Source of the DNA: Malus domestica
Taxonomy: Eukaryota > Streptophyta > Magnoliopsida > Rosales > Rosaceae
NCBI RefSeq assembly: GCF_042453785.1
Contig: NC_091676.1
Coordinates: forward strand, 689,501-753,500
DNA: 64,000 nucleotides
Direction: 5' to 3'
Positions 34,977-46,197 of this stretch are shown one piece after another. How positions within the stretch are numbered: position 1 is the stretch's first letter; the number at the start of each line of letters is the position of its first letter. A model generated the notes under the pieces. That model was not told the origin of the DNA and searched no databases. It worked only from the letters and a program-made list of their open reading frames with translations. Both the position numbers and the translations under genes were made by a program.

Positions 34977-36676
34977 TTAATACGAACTTTTATCCCTCTT
35001 GTTGTAATGAGCTTGCTGAGAGTAAAAATCATTCCTCTTACCAAGAGACAGATACATTTGGTGACTTAGCAAGTAGCTAAATGAGGCAAGAGATGATGCA
35101 ATGGGTGTCTGAATGGCCAAGATCTCCTCACTTGGTAGAACTTGACTTCCATTTCCCACTTGTTGATAGGGGTTAACCATATGGGGGTTCCCTTGGTATT
35201 TCATTGATTCAGCAGAGGCGTGGTTGTAAGCCTGTGCCATCACCTCAGAGTAAGTCTTCCAAGTGTTGGCATTGATCATGTACTTGAAGAAACAATCACG
35301 TAGGCCTGCCATGAAGGCCTTGAGGGCGGTCTTGTCATCTGCCTCAGCACAGCGAGAATACTCATGGCTGAAGCGACCGGCATACTCTCGTAGTGACTCG
35401 TCCGGCTTCTGGCAAATAGTGTACAAGTCATTTGTAGAATGCAAGCGATTGGTCTGGAAGATGTGTTGAGAAACAAACAGTTTCCTCAGTTCCTCAAATG
35501 AGTCTATTGTCTTAGGTGGAAGACGACAATACTAGTTTAGAGTTCCGCCAGAGAGGGTGGAGGGGAAGAGAATACTTCACTCTTCGTCGGTGTGCATCCG
35601 ATATGCCATGGTGGACTCAAAGAGGTTAAGGTGTTCAATTGGGTCCTCCTTTCCAGTATATAGTTGTAAACCAAGCTTTTGTTTTGTCTTCGCTTAAAGG
35701 GGGTGTCGAGGATCCTCCTTGTGAAAGGGCCAGGCCTGGATTGGTTCCAATCAGGTATCTCGGCCTGACGTTCGGCCTTCAACTTGTTTACTTCTTCAAT
35801 GAGCTGTATGACAAGGGGGTCCTAAGTGGAGCCATGTACCACTGAAATTTTCTTTCGTAAGTCTCTATCGCCTCTTGGAAGTAGGAAAGTTTGAGCAAGG
35901 GCGTGTGGTTTTTTCTTGAACTCGCCATACCGACTTCTAGGGTGAGTTTGTCGGAATACCTCAAAGTCTCATGTACCTTCATGTTCCTCTGGGACCTATT
36001 GTTCTTTCCCTAGATTGGCAGCGGGCCTGGGTCATGGTAGGGGACCGAGTCTTTCAAAAACCCTTGGGTCATTGATCTTCGAGCATATGTGGAGGGGATT
36101 CTCTTGACGTTGCTTTAGGAAGTCTCGGCAGTCAAGATAAACGGTTTTCGATCCTTCTAACCCTTCTGCAATGAGGTGTCTTCTTCCACTTCTCCTGCTT
36201 CGGGTCGAATCATCTGGGTTGAGAGAAGTCTCATGTTGATCAATGTTTTGATGATTAACTCGCTTCTCATCAGGGATACCTATGTCAAAGGAAGGTGACC
36301 CTCAGTTTTGGGGGTACCCAGATGATGGTTGATGTCCACAAGGGCAACGAGCTCGCGTGTTTGAGTACGCCTAGTTTCGTGGAGCGTCTCAAAGAGCTTC
36401 TCATACTACTCCTAGAGGACCTCATTCTTCATTGCTATCTTGTTGTTCTGAGCTTTTAGCTCATCGACTTTAGCTTGAAGAGCAACCCTTTTTCCTTCAT
36501 TCTTTCGTTGCTTCACACTAGGTGCAAGAGGGGTGTCATTCTGTGTGTTGTTGCTTCCTTCGCTCCCCATGTTGGAGAGGGATGCCTGGTCAAAAGAGAG
36601 TGTACAAATGGTGGAAACCAGCTTGGCAAAGCTGAAGAGAGTGGGAATAAGTGTCGTTCCCACAGACGGCGCCAAA
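34977..36676 (-). pseudogene. decayed retrotransposon gag of the outer element
   Basis: On the minus strand, starting behind the primer-binding site, several frames read in sequence: a lysine/glutamine-rich coiled-coil start (MGSEGSNNTQNDTPLAPS, about 36571), middle pieces near 35982-35537, then the core of a plant retrotransposon gag domain (35444-34977) with LREYAGRFSHEYSRCAEADD and ALKAFMAGLRDCFFKY. At least four frame changes or stops separate the pieces, so no full gag can be made. The gene would package the element's RNA. No protease, reverse transcriptase or integrase follows. Confidence 0.82.
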
Positions 36677-37958
36677 TGTTGATGCACAAAATCAGTAAGG
36701 ACTTTGGTACAACAGAAAATGTTAAGTTTGTGACCTTCGCTAGATTGCTCCGGTTACTAGTGTGGATAAGTATGTAAATGGATAGGGACAGGGAAGCAAA
36801 CACAAGATGTATGTGGTTCACCCAGATTGGCTACGTCCACGGAGTAGAGGAGTTCTCATTAATTGTGAAGGGTTTACACATGTACATAGGTTCAAGCTCT
36901 CATTTTGTGAGTACTAGTGAATGATTTAGTACAAATGACATTAAGAAATATTGTGAGAGAATGATCTCTATTTATAGAAGAGAGTTTTTAGTTTCATTCT
37001 GACATTAACACATGTCGTGTTGTGATTAGGGGTGGGCGCGGCGCGGTTTGGTGCAGTTTCGAGTGAAACCACAACCAAAACCGAAACATTTTGCGGTGCG
37101 GTGCGGTTTTGAAGCCAAAACCGAAATGAAACCAAACCGTTCAGTTCGGTGCGGTGCGGTTTCAAACGGTTTCGGTTTGATTTTTAAGAAAAAATGTACA
37201 ATTTAAAATATACACATATTTATGCATAAGACAGTCTTATTTTTCTCGTATATTAATTAATGAATATGTAGTAAAATTGCAGCAAAAAAGAGTCAAAACT
37301 GAAAGAAAAAAAAATGCAGCAAAACTGCACCCAAACAGCACCAAAAACAGCAGCAAAACTGCACCAAAAAAATGCATAAAAAACAGCAGCAAAACTGCAC
37401 CAAAAACTGCACAAAACTGCACAAAATTGCACCAAAAAATAATGCAGCAAAAATGTAGTCGCAAAGGCAGAAGTAGAGATGCAAGCAGAAGCAGTGGAGT
37501 CAAAGTGCAAACCCACAGCAAAACCAAACCTATAAGTTATAACCTAGTTGAAAAGTTGAAAATATAAGTTATATAACATTTATTTTATTATTTATTATAT
37601 GGTGCGGTTTCGGTTTCGGTGCGGTTTTGAAAACCCAAAACCGAAACCAAACCGTTTTGTGTGTCGCGGTTCGGTTTTGAAACCGAAACCGTTTCAAAAC
37701 CGCAAAACCAAATCGTTTGGTGCGGTTTGATTCGATTCGTGTTTCGGTTTTGGTTTCGGTTTTCGGTTCCAAGTGCCCACCCTTAGTTGTGATTGGCTTC
37801 TGATGTTGACACATGTCGCGCTATGATTGGTTTCTGATGCCGACACGTGTTGCGCTATGATTGGCCTCCTGGTTGGAGGGAAACTCTTATGGGTCCTTGA
37901 CGGTATAACGTTGACCGGTGCTCAGTAATTTTGGGATTGGTCAAGTATGGTACAAATA
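36677..37958 (-). repeat. LTR of outer element (its 5' LTR), split by a hAT
   Basis: Matches 20452-20966 over 515 bp once 37027-37793 (hAT plus one TSD) is removed. On the minus strand it is followed by the primer-binding site at about 36660-36676. The outer terminus reads CAAATA where the other LTR has CAAACA. Confidence 0.92.
37027..37785. mobile_element. non-autonomous hAT element (TAGGGGTGGGC ends) in the outer LTR
   Basis: The ends TAGGGGTGGGC and GCCCACCCTTA pair as inverted repeats; the 8-bp TSD GTTGTGAT is perfect (37019-37026, 37786-37793). Length is 759 bp. Subterminal regions are dense in GTGCGGTTTCGGTTT words, and the centre (about 37265-37455) is an array of CAGCAAAACTGCACCAAAAA-like units. 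The family is related to the Pack-hAT at 29860. No coding capacity. Confidence 0.92.
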
Positions 37959-38050
37959 AGGTGTATGGATAGCATACCCGTAATTAAAATCATTTTTTAA
38001 TTACGTTTAGTGTAAAAAATTTATGTGATTAGAGATCATAGAAGTTGTTT

Positions 38051-38357
38051 TAGAACATCTCTAAGAAATGCTGTAAAATAACCAAAATTCTATTTTAAAA
38101 AATACAACTCCAACAGACTCTATAAAAGAGTCTATTATATCACACTAAAAAGTCACTTTTTAAATATACAGAGCAACTTTTTATCAACCAAATTAAAAAA
38201 AATAAAACTCAAGAGTGAAATACAATATTTAAAGTTTGTTAAAATGTAGAATGTTATTGCACATGAAAAGTTAAACTGAGTAGTTAAAATTGTTATTTAA
38301 CACCGTTCACTTGCTAGTTTAACAAAATTTTAATTTTTTTTCTTGAAGATGCTCTTA
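38051..38357. mobile_element. probable MITE with TAGAACATCTCTAAG ends
   Basis: The left end TAGAACATCTCTAAG and right end CTTGAAGATGCTCTTA are inverted repeats of a common plant type (TTAGAGCATCTCCAA-like). The TSD is not clear; no coding. Confidence 0.5.
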
Positions 38358-38689
38358 GTAAGTAGTTCGAAGACATTATTATAAAAGTAAATTTAGCAAA
38401 AATGCTTACGAGTAGGACTACTTTCGACAATAGAAATCCCATACGAGTCCTTAAATTAACTATGTTGTTATGTTATGGCACAATTTATATTCGCATCACA
38501 AAGCTAGAAGTGGATTGTACAATTGGCATTACGCAAGTATTAGCAATTGTATTAAGAAGTTAATTATTCCATCATTAAGAAAATATAAGTGGTATGTTCT
38601 CCATGACACTCGCTCTATTGCACTTGTGTTTGGGCCCCTTAAATTAGAGTATCACTTCAGGAGATAACTTTGTTTTGAGTACATCGATA

Positions 38690-38830
38690 TCTTTATACTA
38701 AAGAGAGAGATAATTCGGTTAAGCCACACAGTAGGCAGCCTAATTTGTTATCGAATTCGCCATCTACGGGATTCGAATCTAAGGCCTCTCACTTCTGAGT
38801 GAGGAGAAATACCACAAAAACATAGTACTG
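38690..38830 (-). mobile_element. probable tRNA-derived SINE
   Basis: On the minus strand GTGGTATTTCTCCTCACTC, then AGTGAGAGGCCTTAGATTCG and AATCCCGTAGATGG, resembles a plant SINE head with a B box (GATTCGAATCC). Boundaries are approximate and no TSD was settled. Confidence 0.5.
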
Positions 38831-39177
38831 AGTTGCAGGAGATCACTTTGTTAGAACAAAAAACAAAATGAATTAAATAAAAATAAAGACATTTGGTGTG
38901 GACTGTTGGTTGGTTGAGGTGGGCTAATTGGTTGGGCTGTGTGGACTGTTGGTGGGCTGGGTCTTCGACATCTACAATTCGTTTAGTGGGCTTAATCCTA
39001 GCCCAACTCACTATTTATTTATTTATTTATTGTTTGAAAAAAGAATTAAGGAGCTGAAATCTCCACCGATACTTGATGCTAGTTCTTCGTCCCCAAAACC
39101 CTCCCGCCCAATCTGCCACCGTACCAGCTCCTCCGGAGTTGCAGCAGCCGCATATCTTTCAATAGCGGCCCGTTTCA

Positions 39178-42100
39178 ATGGAGCTTCCCGCCGCATTCAC
39201 AAGTTTCCGATCATATTACGGTGTTTCTCTGCGCCCTTATTCTTCAAGGTTCTCTGGACTTATCTTCAGTAAATGCTCCTTCCGTCGCCGAAGAAAGCAC
39301 AGTTTGAGCTGCCGGGGTAGTTCCGGCCGGAGTTCGCATTCGCTTCGAGTAACGGCGAGTTCGGCCGGCAATGGACCTGGCCGAGCGGACAGTGAAGTGA
39401 ATTGCGAGGATTTTTGGGGAAAGTCTGAATTCGTTGAAGTGATCAGTATTGGCAGTCGCAAGGACGCGGTTCTCGATTTCTGTCTCGAATCACCGTTCCA
39501 GTTTTCGTCTGTGCGATTTTGGTGAGTTCACTGTTCTTTGTTGCTGAGAACCGAAGCATATTCATAAAAATAGGAGTTATAAGCAATGGGAATTTCTTGC
39601 AGGCACATTCTCATCAAAGATTCGTCGAAGGTGCAGTTACAGCAACGGATTTTCGGAAAAGGTTCGTGCTTTACTTCGCTCTACTTGTCAAAATTTTAAC
39701 AAGAAAATTTGAAATTATTTTCTTGAATTGCATCTGATTTGCAAGTTTGTATTGTGTGAATTTGGATACATTGATGTCTGTGTAGTTTCATTTCATGGAC
39801 TTGTCGTCGTTTTTAGCTAACTTGTATGGAGACTTGGTTATTGTTCATAAGCCAAATAGACACTTGATATGCTTTATTGTGTTTTTTTTATTGGCTATGA
39901 TTGCAGATGTGACTCCAATGATCTTTGAAGTTCCGCCGTCCTCAAAGTCATGTCCAAAGGCTATTATCCTTGTTTGTACATTTCTTACCTATTACTTGCG
40001 TTTATGATTCTGTTTTCCAAACCATATTTGATTATTATACATTGGGGGATTGTTGGATGTGTTTTGTGTACTTGGTTACAAATGGGTTAGGTTTTTCGGT
40101 GCCAGCCAGCGTAATGAATTTTCAGACTTTATCCTTTCACATATGATTATATGATTCCACCTTAGTTTACTTTTTGCATAAGAAACACGGACTTATTAAT
40201 GATAATAAAAAAGACCAACTTATTTGATTATCATTACTAGCGCTAGTTTCATGTGTGAGTGCTAGGTTGTTTATCAGCTTCCTCCCCCCACTCTTGTATC
40301 TGTTTATTTCTACAATAGTCTTTTGCCGTACTTTTAGTATCTTCTATGGCTATTACTTGGTGCCTCTTGATCTGATGATTGGTACCATGACAAGAAGGAT
40401 TATAATACAAATTGGAAATTGTATTGATTCACTTATTATTTTACTGCAATTTGTCAAAATATTTTGACCATGCATGTACACCTTGGTTCCTTTATGAAAC
40501 TTACTGGCATCCAAAATTTCCTGTTACTTCTGTCTGTAGGTGGCAAGTGCAGGATATGGGTTAGATCTCATGGTAGCAATTGATATTCTGAGAACAATAA
40601 GATCTGCAAATGGATTTGTAGTCACTATTATTATGAAGCCTTTCAGCTTTGAAGGACAGAGGCGCCAAGTTGAGGTATTGTTTCTTTGGCTGGAACTTTG
40701 ATTACACCTGTTGACGTGAATATCATATATGCAGCATTGTTCATTAATTGAAATATTTTGCTATGCATCTTATGGGAAAAATTTTAAACCAAAAAAGTTA
40801 TAGAAATTAGAAGTAGTAATGGAGCCAGGGTGAATTCGTCCTAATTTTCTCTCTTGAGAATCTTGTACATCTAGACAGAAAGAAAAATGGCAGTTATGTA
40901 ATGATTTGTTGATAGCATCAGAGACCAAATCCATCTTATTTTGGCCCCATGTAACCATTTTAAAAACTGTTATCAAAGCCTCTCTAAGACATAATATCCT
41001 CATGCAAGCTGTTAAGAATATTGCGTTTAAGAATGAGAAAAATAGAACAAACTCGGGAAATCGAAAACAAATAACCAAGATAAATAGCACCAAGAATTTA
41101 CGTGGTTCGGCAATATGTGCCTACGTCCACGGGACAGCAACAACAATCTTTCACTATATCAATAATGAGTACAACAAATAATCTTGCCAAATCTCTAGAA
41201 CTAGGACTTGACGAAAAACCTGAAAGAACAAGAACAAGAAATACACTATCTCTTTTCTTTTCTCTCGCACACACTTTACAATATTCTCTCACTCTAATCC
41301 CTTGAGTGGTATACAATTTATTGTTTTGCTCCCTTCTCAAAACTAGTACAATAGCCCCTTTATATAGACATAATAAAGGTCTTCTTCAATAAGGATTATT
41401 AATCCTAATTGGAATCTAGTTATGAATCCTACTCCAATTGAGAAATAACTCCAATTGGGTAAACAACTCCAATTGGGAAAACAATTTAATCCTCTAAGAC
41501 TATTAATTCCCAATAAACTTAGGACAACTAATCATGGGCTGGAAAAAACCCAACACAAGCATCCATAGATGTCTTTATAGCTCGTTTAATTATTCCGTTT
41601 CAACTTTTTGTTGCAACATCCATTCACTTGAGAGGTATAATATTCGCTGGAGTTTTCTAAACTTATTTCTGAACTCAATGTTCCATGATTTGGCCCTTCC
41701 TGATTGAGTCCATGCTTGAATATTGACACTTTCAATCTAATTTTCAGGCCAAAGATCTAACGGAAAAACTTCAGTCTCATACAGATTTGTTTATTGGTGA
41801 GTTTGTTATAGTCTGTTAGATAAGCTTTGAAGTCCCACTTATTTTGAGCAGTTGCACATTATGTTGTTTCTTTTTACATGCAGGTCTTGACGCTGACATG
41901 TTACTCAAAAAGGACTTGGTAACTTTAGATGAAGCTGTCAAGACTGCAAATAGTGCTGTTTTAATGTCAATAACTGCTGTATCTGTTCTAACAACTGTAA
42001 GTTTCCCTTTCATATTTGTGTTTATCTAAGTTAACAGTACGTTGGTTGTGACTTGGTTATTGCTGGTGTACATATAGGATATACACAGAAAACTTATTGA

Positions 42101-44949
42101 TGCATCCCATTATGATGCGAAAGAGATCGAAGCCTCAGAAGTGATTAAAGTAAGTGTTCACAAATCATATCATACACCTTTGTGCAAGTTATGATGAACT
42201 TTATTAGATCATTTATTTATTTATTTATATTTTGCTTATTTTTTGCAACTCTGTGCAGATTTTGGAAGTATACAAAGAAGCAAATATTGGATTCGGTGCT
42301 GGCTACAATATCAAAACTTCAATACTACGATCTATGTATGACTGCCCCTTCCTTAGTATGGGTGTAAAGGTATGACCAAATTGCACTAAATGCAAGAATT
42401 GATTATGTTCCTGTTGGTCAATTGTGTCATAGACATGTTTTCGTTCTGTTTCTCATTGATTTGTTGCTGTTTCCCAGTCTTTTTTACTTTATGTTGTTCT
42501 CAATTGGGTGTACATAACCCGCAATTTATTTGTTACGGTTATAATTTTATAGCAATGTTCTATTCTTTGCGACCATTCTGATTTTTGGGTTGTTTCCATT
42601 TTTTTTACCCTCTGTTGCATAGGACTTGGATGGTATGATTATATGCATCATTGCAAGTTCGAGCACTATCGAGAACAGTGATATACATGCAATTTTGCAT
42701 ACGTTTCGTCAAACTACAGAATATGAAGGGAAAATCTTAGTTTCTACAGTTCATGAACCTAATCTAGAACCCAACTTGGTAGTCACAACGGTTCTTATTG
42801 TAGGGTAATGTTTTTCCTTCATGCCTCATGTTAATTATTTAACAGTAGTATTTGCTACTTACTTTCTGACTATTTATCAAATTTTGATTTGTTGATACAT
42901 GATGCATCTCGTGTCTGGTGTTGTTCTAATGCACATTTTATGTGATCACCAGTTTTGCCAGAAAACAAGCTTCTCAGAAAAGCGGCATAATTTCGGGACT
43001 GGCCGAGCATTTTCCTTTCATTTTTAATCTCTTCAATAGGCACCAGTGGCTACTAAATGACACTCGGGAAAACCTACCTCTTGATAGTGCAGATTCACCA
43101 GATTCTAGTGAGATGGGAAATAGAAAGGCTGTTGTTATAGCCGAAGGTTTTGATAAGTACTCTGAAGGACCCGAGGAAGTAACAAACACCAACTACGATG
43201 AGTTCCACCTTTCAAGGTTAAATTGGTTTCCCTATTTTAATTAAGTTCTCCTAAAGATTTGTCTGACATGCAGATTCTTTTAAACTGATTTCTTTTATTT
43301 ATGTGGATTTTTAATAGTGGGTTGGAACAAAATGAAGATGGAAATTATGAGGCCACTGCTGAATCGTCTAGTTTATACGATCCGATCACTGAAGGTAGCA
43401 CTACTATTTCGTTTGCTCTCCTTGAAATGTGAATTTACTTGTTTCCAGTTTGATGGAGTAGTCATTCCTTGGTGTCCTAGTAATTGTTAAAAGGACGCGG
43501 CAGCACTTTTATTTCTTGTAGTCTTCATTCGACTAATCATGGTTAAAAAATTTCTTTGCCAAGTAACTCCAGCCTTCCAAAGACAGCCACTTGTTAGTTG
43601 GAACTTAGGACCAGGATCTCAGCTTGCAGAGGATTGGGCAAAAGAGAGGGCAGCTGAAGATGGAGCTACTGTGATGCTAGATAACCTGACCATCTTCCGC
43701 CTTCCAGTTGGTGTAAAGCCTCCAGAAGAGCTGAAAGATGGTGTCAATGCCTCATTTCCAACACAAGATCCAAAGACAAAATCCGATGATGGTGTGAAAG
43801 CACAACCAGCTTACAATTTAAGTATGTCTTCAAGGAATTCATTTACTGACACAGGGCTCGGAGCAGTCAGGGAATTTTACAACACAGCATCAACACTTGT
43901 AAAGGGAAAAGATGCTGATAATCCTAAAAAACAAAGAAATCTCTCTGCTCGTGCAGCATCTATGTTGGTAATGAGCTTGCTTTAAATACATACTTTTCTG
44001 TTAAAGAGTCAAAAGTTACTATATTAGTTGACTGGTTCTTATACTTGAGGATTTAGTTTGGTTACATATTCTTCGTACAGGAAGCAGAACGAGATTCACC
44101 AAAAAAGTGGAGTCCTATGGTGGAGATGCCATACAGAGGAGGAATCTACGAAGGACGGTGCCAAGGAGGTCTTCCTGAAGGAAAGGTATTGTTCCACAAA
44201 ATCATAAAAGCTGAAAATCTAAGTTCTTGAGGTGTCATGATTTGATCTGTACAAAACGGAATTAAATGCTAATCCTAAGAAAAACTCTACAGGGTCGTCT
44301 GCTTCTTGGGGATGGAAGCATATACGATGGCATGTGGCGATATGGAAAAAGATCAGGTCTTGGTACATTCTACTTCAGCAACGGGGATGTGTTCCAGGGA
44401 TCATGGAGGGACGATGCCATGCATGGCAAGGTAAATTTCTTCATGTAAAAGTGTATCAATAGGTATATCTCTTTCATTTGATATCATTTTGTAATGTGCT
44501 GTTTCTATGGTCATGTATAGGGTTGGTTGTATTTTCACACCGGAGACCGATGGTTTGCAAACTTCTGGAAAGGGAAAGCCAATGGCGAAGGTCGCTTCTA
44601 TTCAAAGTCCGGTGATGTCTTTTTTGGCCAGTTCCAAGATGGTTGGCGACATGGCCACTTCATCTGCATTGATGTTGACGGGACAAGGTTCGTGTAACAT
44701 ATTTTTCCCCCTCTTCAACTAAATATAGGGCTCCCCTCGAAAACAAGGTTTGTTGAGCCTCACAAGCCGTGCCCAAGCAATCCAGCCCGAGCTTGAGATT
44801 GTTGGGGCTCGGCTTATGAGACTCACGAGCCAGTCTGTTAAAATGGTATATGAATAATCTGTGACCTCCATGTGTGCAGGTGTACTGAAAATTGGGATCG
44901 AGGTGTTCTTGTAAGCCGTAAATTGGAATCTGATAATGGTGATGGATAA
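39178..44949 (+). CDS. ARC3: ARC3, chloroplast-division FtsZ-like protein with MORN repeats
   Basis: Sixteen exons: 39178-39521, 39603-39661, 39907-39971, 40540-40674, 41748-41796, 41884-41996, 42078-42149, 42259-42369, 42623-42804, 42953-43216, 43318-43394, 43522-43967, 44081-44185, 44293-44430, 44521-44687, 44880-44949 (798 codons plus stop). The N-terminus (1 to about 60) is rich in Ser and Arg like a plastid transit peptide. An FtsZ-like domain follows (EVISIGSRKDAVLDFCLES, ASAGYGLDLMVAIDILRTI, LVTLDEAVKTANSAVL, ANIGFGAGYNIKTSILR), then a linker and C-terminal MORN repeats (YRGGIYEGRCQGGLPEGKG, LLGDGSIYDGMWRYGKRSG, FSNGDVFQGSWRDDAMHGK). ARC3 acts in the stroma with MinD/MinE and PARC6 to stop Z rings forming off-centre (family knowledge). 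Intron 4 has received a solo LTR, and a Mutator element lies 140 bp after the stop. Confidence 0.93.
41010..41555. mobile_element. solo LTR in ARC3 intron 4
   Basis: A 546-bp sequence starting TGTTAAGAATATTG and ending AAAACCCAACA, flanked by the 5-bp TSD CAAGC (41005-41009, 41556-41560). It contains ATTTACGTGGTTCGGCAAT and CCTACGTCCACGG, phrases common in plant LTRs. No internal region is present, so unequal recombination between two LTRs is the likely origin. Orientation is not certain. Confidence 0.88.
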
Positions 44950-45088
44950 AGAATCTACTTGTAATTATTTTGTAAATTAGTTTTTGGTTTTTTTATTTAC
45001 ATTTCATTTCAAATTTTTGTATAATTGTTTACTATACAGTTAACAGTTTTCAAAGGATATAAACTAAGGAGGCAATGCGACTCCAAAA

Positions 45089-45585
45089 GAGTATACTGCC
45101 GATTTGCCCCCTGAACTATCACCCAACTTTCGATTTCCCCCCTGAACTTTTTAATTGGAAAATTAAGGACTTAAACTAATTTTTTTGGCCGATTTGCCCC
45201 CTGCTGTCAAATTTTCATTCATTCCATCCAAATTTTTGTTAAATGGAAGCATATGCACAACATGTGTGAGTAGTTCGATCGCTTCATTCTTTAAAATAAT
45301 TGAAAACCTTAGATTTCTAAAATATAAACCTATGCAAATATGTGTGATTCTATAGCTTTTGTATCTAAAGGTCTAGTGAAATGACACTTTTGTCCACAAA
45401 TGAGAGTTACGTGGTTTGCACATGATAAGAGTTAACATTAATTTGGATGAAATCTATGAAAAACTAACTGTAGGGGGAAATTGGCCAAAAAAAATTAGTT
45501 TAAGTCCTTAATTTTCCAATTAAAAAGTTCAGGGGGGAAATTGAAAGTTGGGTGATAGTTCAGGGGGCAAATCGACAGTTTACCC
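45089..45585. mobile_element. Mutator-type element with long inverted repeats behind ARC3
   Basis: The 9-bp TSD ACTCCAAAA is perfect (45080-45088, 45586-45594). Inverted repeats of about 110 bp with few mismatches run inward from each end (left: CTGCCGATTTGCCCCCTGAA; right: the complement). The centre is about 270 bp without coding. It is close enough to the ARC3 stop (44949) to lie in its 3' UTR; the transcript could then fold into a long hairpin. Confidence 0.9.
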
Positions 45586-45619
45586 ACTCCAAAATGATTA
45601 TACATTGTTTAATACAGGT

Positions 45620-45840
45620 CTCAGTTTAGAAGTGCCTTTAGAACGATTGAAGTCGCTTTTACTGAAATTGTTTTTAGGCTCCAAAAACACTTCCAAGTAG
45701 AATTTGAAGGAAACACTTGTTATGTGTTTCTTGTAGAAAACACTTCAAGTGCCTTCAATTGGATTTTTATTGAGATTTGATTCTAAAACACTCACGAAAA
45801 ACACTTTCAGTCATTTCAAAATTACCTCCGAACTGGTTCT
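45620..45840. mobile_element. probable MITE rich in AAGCACTT-like words
   Basis: Inverted and repeated AAACACTTC/GAAGTGCTT-like words form a foldback pattern related to the element at about 57527-57812. Ends and TSD are not clear. Confidence 0.4.
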
Positions 45841-46197
45841 TAATTAAATTTTTCTATCGCGTGGTCTTGTGGTATTGAAACTTAAAAAAGCCTTTAATGG
45901 AAGCATTTTGCAAATTAAAATTTGAAAGAAAAAACGCTGACGTCGAAAAGAGGCAGAAACTACACCAAAAATAAGCTACCAGTCGGATAACAATGCTTAA
46001 ACCTAAACCTCTGAAATTGTTTACTACAAAAAAATGGTCTACGAATTTCCCTACAAGAATTTTCACACCACATCATATGTGTGGTTTAAGATATCACCTC
46101 TTCCTTCAGGAGCCTCGGGTCCTTCGAACCCGCCCTTCGCACCACTTCCACAAATTTCTGTCATTCAAGAAGGCTTCAAAACTTACATACAGCTCCA

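Larger units (their letters stand above)
20452..37958 (-). mobile_element. outer LTR retrotransposon (large, non-autonomous, minus orientation)
   Basis: Two LTRs of 515 bp each (20452-20966; 36677-37958 once a 767-bp hAT insertion is removed) begin TGTTGATGCAC and end CAAACA or CAAATA. They are flanked by the 5-bp TSD AGGTG (20447-20451, 37959-37963). Next to the right LTR, on the minus strand, the primer-binding region TTTGGCGCCGTCTGT follows two bases after the LTR; its first nine matching bases fit the 3' end of tRNA-Asp. The left LTR abuts a purine-rich tract (minus strand CTTAAGGGAGCAC). A broken gag lies behind the primer site; no protease, reverse transcriptase or integrase was found. 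With nested insertions removed it is about 9.8 kb. The LTRs differ at roughly 34 of 515 positions by my hand count, mostly transitions, so the insertion is not recent. Confidence 0.93.
20321..37980. mobile_element. Mutator-type MITE split by the large LTR element
   Basis: The left 131 bp (20321-20451) and right 17 bp (37964-37980) together make a 148-bp MITE like those at 48679 and 11646. The ends GGGGTGTGATATCCACC and GGATAGCATACCCG pair as inverted repeats, and the 9-bp TSD TAATTAAAA is present at 20312-20320 and 37981-37989. Everything between 20452 and 37963 was inserted later and includes a duplicated AGGTG. This is the outermost layer of the nest. Confidence 0.88.

Noticed and set aside
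34977-36676. gag as a working gene
   Set aside because: Several frame changes and stops; recorded as a pseudogene.
37253-37527. minus-strand ORFs rich in Phe, Cys and Leu resembling membrane segments
   Set aside because: They are the complement of CAGCAAAACTGCACC repeats inside a hAT element.
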